This document shows positions 62,273 to 64,000 of a stretch of DNA of 64,000 nt, in pieces. Position 1 is the stretch's first letter. The number at the start of each line of letters is the position of its first letter. The position numbers were made by a program, and so were the translations under genes. This DNA is from an uncultured Mycoplasmatota bacterium (GTDB lineage Bacteria; Bacillota_I; Bacilli_A; Izemoplasmatales; Izemoplasmataceae). The stretch covers positions 806,001-870,000 of the forward strand of contig CAJXVW010000001.1 of NCBI GenBank assembly GCA_913062645.1. The letters run 5' to 3'. The notes below the pieces were generated by a model that worked only from the letters and a program-made list of their open reading frames with translations, was not told the origin of the DNA and made no database searches.

Positions 62273-64000
62273 TTACGCCTCCTTTCCAAACAGCGTCTGG
62301 TTGATGTCCTGAAGCTGTTTCAAGGTGGATTGGTGCTTGGTTTTGCTAAGTTCAAAGAGCGCCTTGGAGAAGGCGACGTTGTTGGCGGTGATCTGGTCGT
62401 TGGCCTGGCTGTTGTTGGTCAGGTATTCCTGTTCGATCACGCGGTATTTGTCAATGTAGGCGCGGAGGTTGTCGCGCAGTTTGTCATAGCCTTCCTGGAA
62501 GGCGGAGTAGAGGGCCGTTTCGGCGGATTCGACGAGTTTCGCGTTGTTCTTGAGCAGATCTTGTTTCTGTTCGGTCTTCTCGGCAATCTGCGATTCGATC
62601 TGTTTCTGGGCGTCGCCGATCGATTCCTCGAGGCGGGGACGAACGGTGAAGATGTTCTTTTCGAAGTCCTTGGTGCGAGCCTTGAGCTCCTGGGCATAAT
62701 CGTCCTTGCGACGATCGCGGTCGCGTTTGGCCTGTTCGAGATCGCGCTGGTATTGCTTGAGATTGTTGAGATGGACGTTTTCGGCTTTGATGTTGGCGTC
62801 GTTGAATCGTGATGTGGCGCTCTCGACGGCGATGTTGTGGATGCGGTCTTCGTAGTCGAAGATCTTTTTCGCTTCGGCGTCCTTGGCGTCAAGACGGGCA
62901 TTTTGTTGGTCGAACTCACGGGCGAGGGTGGTGATCTGCTCGTCGATCTGTTCGTGACGTTTGACGATTTCCTTGTCCTCGGTCTCCTCTATGGCTTGTT
63001 TCTGCAGTGATTTCTCGTTGATGATGCGGTCTTTTTCGGCGTTGATGGCCCGGATCTGTTCGAGCGCTTCGTTTTTGAGATGGTTGATTTGCGCGCGCAA
63101 CTCGGCGATGCTGGCGTCAAGAGACGCGACGAAGGCGTCGCGATCCTGTTTGGTTTTCGCAAGAAAGGCCTCGAGTTCCTGGTCGAGGGGTTCGAACTTG
63201 CGGCGTTGTTCGTTGTCGACGAGCTGTTTCGCCTTGTCGGCGTTGACGCGGGCGTGTTCGATCAGTTCGCGATCGGTCGTCGTCAACGGTTCGTAGAGGG
63301 CCTTGATTTCGGTGCGCAGCTCGGCTTGGAGGTCGTTGATCTGATCGAACACCTTGTGGTACGATGTTTCGGCCAGTTGCACGAGCGCGTCGATCGAGTC
63401 GGGATTGGCGCGCTTCAAGTTGGCCAGTTCGGTGTCGATCAAGGCCTTGTTGATGGCGGTGTGATCGTTTTGGGTGGTTTGGATGCTCGCGGTTTGTTTG
63501 GCGTGATCGGCTTCCACCTTGGCGAGCTGCTTGTTGAGCTTTTTGATCTGGGATTGATCCGAGGTGGATGCAATCTGGTTGAGAATGTTCTGTTTTTCGA
63601 TGTCCTGCATGAACGTGACGGCGTCACGGAGAACGTCGTAGGCGCGCTGCAGGTATTTGGCGGTCTTGTCGTAGATGGTGTCGTTGTTGAGGATGATGTC
63701 GCGGACTTGCTCGAGTGTGAGTTTGTCGTCGCGGTAGGTGTTCATGCTGTCGGCGATGAAGTCGACGTAGATCGTGTTGTTGATGTCGAGTTTGCTGAGC
63801 CGTTCGTCGACGATCGCCTCGGTTTTTAGAATGTTGCGGTTGGGTTCGCGGATTTCGCGGGTGAGCGCTTCGTCGATGCGCTGGCGTTTCTTGTCAAGCT
63901 CGCTGACGGTGGTGCGTTTGCGATCTTCGATGTCCCGCCGTTTGGCGTCGATCGCGGCTTTCATGTTGCTGTCGTAAGCGGCTTTCTCGTGGTTGGCCCG
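62273..64000 (-). CDS. Coiled-coil protein of unknown function (5' end outside window)
   Basis: At least 575 residues of another Trp-free coiled-coil protein, lacking any recognised domain. The frame stays open to the window edge (an ATG at 63964 is internal or a possible start), so the N-terminus lies outside. The visible part ends KQLQDINQTLFGKEA. A segment ILNNDTIYDK (about residue 91 from the 63964 ATG) resembles ILHDNNDLLYDK at residues 146-157 of the downstream partner, and both have a nearby NTI[YF] stretch, suggesting the two are related by duplication. They are translationally coupled. Confidence 0.65.
   Translation of the reverse strand, partial: RANHEKAAYDSNMKAAIDAKRRDIEDRKRTTVSELDKKRQRIDEALTREIREPNRNILKTEAIVDERLSKLDINNTIYVDFIADSMNTYRDDKLTLEQVRDIILNNDTIYDKTAKYLQRAYDVLRDAVTFMQDIEKQNILNQIASTSDQSQIKKLNKQLAKVEADHAKQTASIQTTQNDHTAINKALIDTELANLKRANPDSIDALVQLAETSYHKVFDQINDLQAELRTEIKALYEPLTTTDRELIEHARVNADKAKQLVDNEQRRKFEPLDQELEAFLAKTKQDRDAFVASLDASIAELRAQINHLKNEALEQIRAINAEKDRIINEKSLQKQAIEETEDKEIVKRHEQIDEQITTLAREFDQQNARLDAKDAEAKKIFDYEDRIHNIAVESATSRFNDANIKAENVHLNNLKQYQRDLEQAKRDRDRRKDDYAQELKARTKDFEKNIFTVRPRLEESIGDAQKQIESQIAEKTEQKQDLLKNNAKLVESAETALYSAFQEGYDKLRDNLRAYIDKYRVIEQEYLTNNSQANDQITANNVAFSKALFELSKTKHQSTLKQLQDINQTLFGKEA

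Noticed and set aside
1-64000. Mollicutes-style reassignment of TGA to Trp
   Set aside because: Many genes end in TGA followed by well-placed downstream starts, and Trp is encoded by TGG. The code is standard.

Overview
The window is a gene-dense stretch (about 64 kb, GC a little above 50% by eye) of a Bacillota-type chromosome. Evidence includes the block phoH-ybeY-cdd-era-recO-glyS-dnaG-rpoD-trmK-nif3, the block recJ-apt-relA-dtd-hisS-aspS, RNase HIII, MutS2, a YlbL-type S16 protease, a dimeric-type GlyRS, a T-box leader, an RNase P RNA resembling type B, a LexA box of the Bacillus type and AT-rich TATAAT promoters between GC-richer genes. The small, housekeeping-heavy gene set recalls deep Mollicutes/Acholeplasma-like or Erysipelotrichia-like lineages. 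TGA is clearly a stop codon here (for example at the end of phoH, era and pnp), so the genetic code is standard. The exact lineage cannot be fixed from this window.

Layout: 1-8.85 kb is a plus-strand housekeeping operon (RNA maturation, ribosome assembly, repair, glycyl-tRNA, primase, sigma-70). 8.9-10.2 kb holds a minus-strand 2x[4Fe-4S] ferredoxin, plus-strand yneF and minus-strand plsY. 10.3-20.1 kb carries parE-parC, a Fic-fold protein with a degenerate active site, nadC, argS and recJ. 20.2-28.1 kb carries apt, rel, dtd, two acetyltransferases and a T-box-controlled hisS-aspS pair. 28.1-37.3 kb has an AI-2E-type permease and then a long chain of overlapping genes: tcdA, a GrpB-MsrA fusion, a pseudouridine kinase/glycosidase pair, dCMP deaminase, an S16 protease, lspA, rluD and a PLC-like zinc protein. 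37.4-39.1 kb is an SOS-type cassette (Y-family polymerase plus YolD-like protein) under a LexA box. 39.1-49 kb has a DedA-like protein, an iron alcohol dehydrogenase, ferritin, rnhC, mutS2, trxA, truB, ribF, rpsO and a second AI-2E permease. 49-59.3 kb has a DUF2179 protein, pnp, a BFD-like [2Fe-2S] protein overlapping rnpB, small membrane proteins, yaaA, lepA, hemW, xerD and deoB. 59.3-64 kb is a minus-strand pair of very large coiled-coil proteins of unknown function.

Most genes serve information processing. Regulation visible in the sequence includes the T-box, the LexA box, about twenty intrinsic terminators and several good sigma-A promoters. No tRNA, rRNA operon, CRISPR array, insertion sequence or prophage was seen.

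The items most worth a second look are: the paired giant coiled-coil proteins at the right edge; the Fic-like protein whose catalytic His and GNGR are replaced; the GrpB-MsrA in-frame fusion with an internal Shine-Dalgarno; a four-cysteine tail on HisRS; overlapping Asp/His codons in the hisS-aspS T-box; a coding region that runs into rnpB; and a polymerase gene with an SOS box and no conventional start codon.
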